This document shows positions 4,782-6,775 of a stretch of DNA of 6,775 nt, piece after piece. Positions within the stretch are counted from its first letter, which is position 1. Each line of letters begins with the position of its first letter. This stretch comes from an uncultured Oscillospiraceae bacterium (lineage in GTDB: Bacteria; Bacillota; Clostridia; Oscillospirales; Ruminococcaceae). The stretch spans positions 1-6,775 of the forward strand of contig CAJTVI010000103.1 of NCBI GenBank assembly GCA_910579545.1. The letters run 5' to 3'. Under the pieces are notes generated by a model, which was given only the letters and a program-made list of their open reading frames with translations, ran no database searches and was not told the origin of the DNA. The position numbers and the translations under genes were made by a program.

Positions 4782-4795
4782 GCCTTAAAAAAGGC
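4782..4795 (+). promoter_or_regulatory. Small hairpin directly before the asnS ribosome binding site
   Basis: GCCTT (4782-4786), AAAA, AAGGC (4791-4795) forms a 5-bp stem four nt before the AGGGAGG site. It would leave the ribosome binding site open and may stack on the longer leader structure. Confidence 0.4.
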
Positions 4796-4811
4796 AAGAG
4801 GGAGGAGCATT

Positions 4812-6173
<1,362 letters not shown>

Positions 6174-6197
<24 letters not shown>

Positions 6198-6255
6198 GGC
6201 ATCCCGGCAGCGCGCCCCGGCAGCGCCTGCCCCGCACGGCGGGCGGGTTTTGAGG
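6174..6255. repeat. 26-bp direct repeat: asnS 3' end duplicated 56 bp downstream
   Basis: The last codons and stop of asnS (6174-6199, CCCCGCACGGCGGGCGGGTT onward to GAGG) recur exactly at 6230-6255. Between them CCCGGCAGCGC occurs twice (6203-6213 and 6216-6226). The pattern suggests a local duplication by slippage. The second copy is not translated as part of asnS because the stop at 6195-6197 comes first. Confidence 0.9.
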
Positions 6256-6284
6256 GCCGGCAAAATCTTGACGGATTCTTTACG

Positions 6285-6313
6285 CCCCCTGTGCCCCGGC
6301 ACAGGGGGTTTTT
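6285..6313 (+). terminator. Intrinsic terminator of asnS
   Basis: CCCCCTGTGC (6285-6294), loop CCCG, GCACAGGGGG (6299-6308), then TTTTT (6309-6313). A perfect GC-rich 10-bp stem with a T-run 88 bp after the asnS stop. Confidence 0.93.
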
Positions 6314-6336
6314 GCTGTTAGAGCGGGCAGGAATGG

Positions 6337-6365
6337 TTGACAACCCGCACCGGATTGTGTACTTT
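6337..6365 (+). promoter_or_regulatory. Candidate promoter of the right-end gene, with palindrome over the -35 box
   Basis: TTGACA (6337-6342), 17-bp spacer, TACTTT (6360-6365). The -35 is perfect, the -10 weak. GGTTGACAACC (6335-6345) is an 11-bp palindrome centred on the -35 box and could be an operator. The leader to the GTG at 6520 would be about 150 nt and includes GC-rich inverted repeats near 6404-6420. A weaker alternative is TTGGGG (6430-6435) with CATAAT (6452-6457). Confidence 0.45.
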
Positions 6366-6519
6366 TTTATTAGCAGGGCTTTGCAAAAAAGGGGGGGGCT
6401 TTGGCCGCCCCGGGATGCGGGGCCCTTGTTGGGGTGTGCCCGCGCATATCTCATAATAAATTTTTTGGGCTGCCGCTTTTGCCGCAGGGCGGGGCGGCCC
6501 CGCAACAGGAAGCGAAGAC

Positions 6520-6775
6520 GTGAAGCAACAACTGCTGCGGGCGCTTACCGGTCTGTTTGCGCTGACCCTTGCGGTGAGCAGCTGGCAGATCGCGCGACGC
6601 CTGCTGGATTACCGCGCCGGCGCGCGGGTGTACGCCGAGGCGGCGGCCGCGGCCGGCCTGGCGGCGCCCGGCGCGCCGCAGGCGTACCAAACCATAGAAA
6701 AAGGAGAGACAGACATGGAACTTTTGATGGAGATATCGCAAAACCTACAGCGCGGCAAGGCCAAGCTGGTCAAAG
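6520..6775 (+). CDS. Membrane-anchor N-terminus resembling a class B sortase, running in frame into a corrinoid-protein start
   Basis: The GTG at 6520 follows AGGAAG (6507-6512) by seven nt. The product begins MKQQLLRALTGLFALTLAVS, a short basic tail and a hydrophobic segment (about 5-21), then SWQIARRLLDYRAGARVYAEAAAAAG. This layout, with the W-x-x-x-x-x-L-x-D/Y pattern and a following Y-x-x-A helix, recalls the N-terminus of class B sortases, which attach proteins to the cell wall; the catalytic Cys and Arg would lie further downstream. At about residue 55 the resemblance stops. The frame continues with no stop through a ribosome binding site (AAAGGAGA) into MELLMEISQNLQRGKAKLVK, the beginning of a corrinoid protein. 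This may be a truncated sortase gene fused in frame, a true two-part protein, or an assembly join. The sortase call is by pattern only. Confidence 0.5.
   Translation, partial: MKQQLLRALTGLFALTLAVSSWQIARRLLDYRAGARVYAEAAAAAGLAAPGAPQAYQTIEKGETDMELLMEISQNLQRGKAKLVK
6715..6775 (+). CDS. Start of a methyltransferase-associated corrinoid (B12-binding) protein
   Basis: Only 20 codons are present. MELLMEISQNLQRGKAKLVK closely matches the opening of MtbC/MttC-like corrinoid proteins, whose N-terminal helical cap domain begins with a similar L-x-x-I-S-x-x-L-Q-x-G-K-A-K-x-V-K run. Such proteins carry methyl groups on cobalamin between a substrate methyltransferase and a methyl-accepting enzyme, for example in use of methylamines, betaines or methoxy compounds. 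The ATG at 6715 has its own AAAGGAGA (6700-6707) seven nt upstream, which supports it as an independent start. It is in frame with the upstream GTG-started reading frame, with no stop between, so a longer fused product from 6520 is also possible. The cobalamin-binding domain would lie beyond the right edge. Confidence 0.6.
   Translation, partial: MELLMEISQNLQRGKAKLVK

Larger units (their letters stand above)
4490..4811. other. 322-bp intergenic region upstream of asnS: hairpins, tandem repeat, leader
   Basis: No gene is seen here. In order it holds two perfect 10-bp hairpins (4575-4598 and 4610-4631), a 31-bp tandem repeat (4623-4684) that overlaps the second hairpin, a TTGACA-type promoter candidate (4694-4723), an intrinsic terminator (4728-4762) and further pairings up to the asnS ribosome binding site. 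The density of structure is far above that of the other intergenic regions. Confidence 0.65.

Noticed and set aside
4690..4811. T-box riboswitch upstream of asnS
   Set aside because: No AGGGTGG-type T-box sequence, no room for a stem I with a specifier loop, and the leader after the terminator is only about 50 nt.
6366..6519. Cobalamin riboswitch before the corrinoid protein
   Set aside because: The region lacks the conserved B12-box (AGYCAGGAgACC-type GCCACTG elements) and precedes the sortase-like start rather than the corrinoid start.

Overview
The window looks like chromosomal DNA from a high-GC, spore-forming member of the Firmicutes, most likely an Oscillospirales/Ruminococcaceae-type gut bacterium. 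The evidence is strong AAGGAGG ribosome binding sites, sigma-A promoters of TTGACA/TATAAT type, a germination protease gene (gpr) next to rpsT (a neighbourhood known from Bacillus and Clostridia), and GC-rich genes separated by AT-rich promoter islands. The taxonomic call is inference; no rRNA is present.

Layout, left to right. Positions 1-1263 hold a sporulation pair on the minus strand: gpr, then the start of a membrane-anchored protein placed where spoIIP normally lies, with a decayed G-rich repeat between them. rpsT (ribosomal protein S20) is divergent from gpr at 1477-1743 and has a clear promoter and terminator. A minus-strand TetR-family regulator (1908-2507) is divergent from a DegV-family fatty-acid-binding protein (2676-3563). 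Their two near-consensus promoters share the same -10 region. An intergenic block with a perfect 12-bp palindrome and a bidirectional terminator separates degV from a small minus-strand XRE regulator (3867-4097). That regulator is again divergent, through interlocked promoters, from a small protein of unknown function (4220-4489).

Next is a hairpin-rich and tandem-repeat-rich intergenic block, then asnS (asparaginyl-tRNA synthetase, 4812-6197). The asnS leader carries a textbook intrinsic terminator and competing pairings, so it is a candidate attenuator without T-box hallmarks. The last codons of asnS are duplicated 56 bp downstream, before a strong terminator. The right edge holds a GTG-started membrane-anchor N-terminus resembling a class B sortase. 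It runs, in frame and without a stop, into the start of a corrinoid protein that has its own ribosome binding site.

Most of the genes are familiar housekeeping or regulatory ones. No complete novel system is visible. The points most worth a second look are the sortase-like/corrinoid junction, the asnS leader, and the two regulator-target pairs with overlapping divergent promoters.
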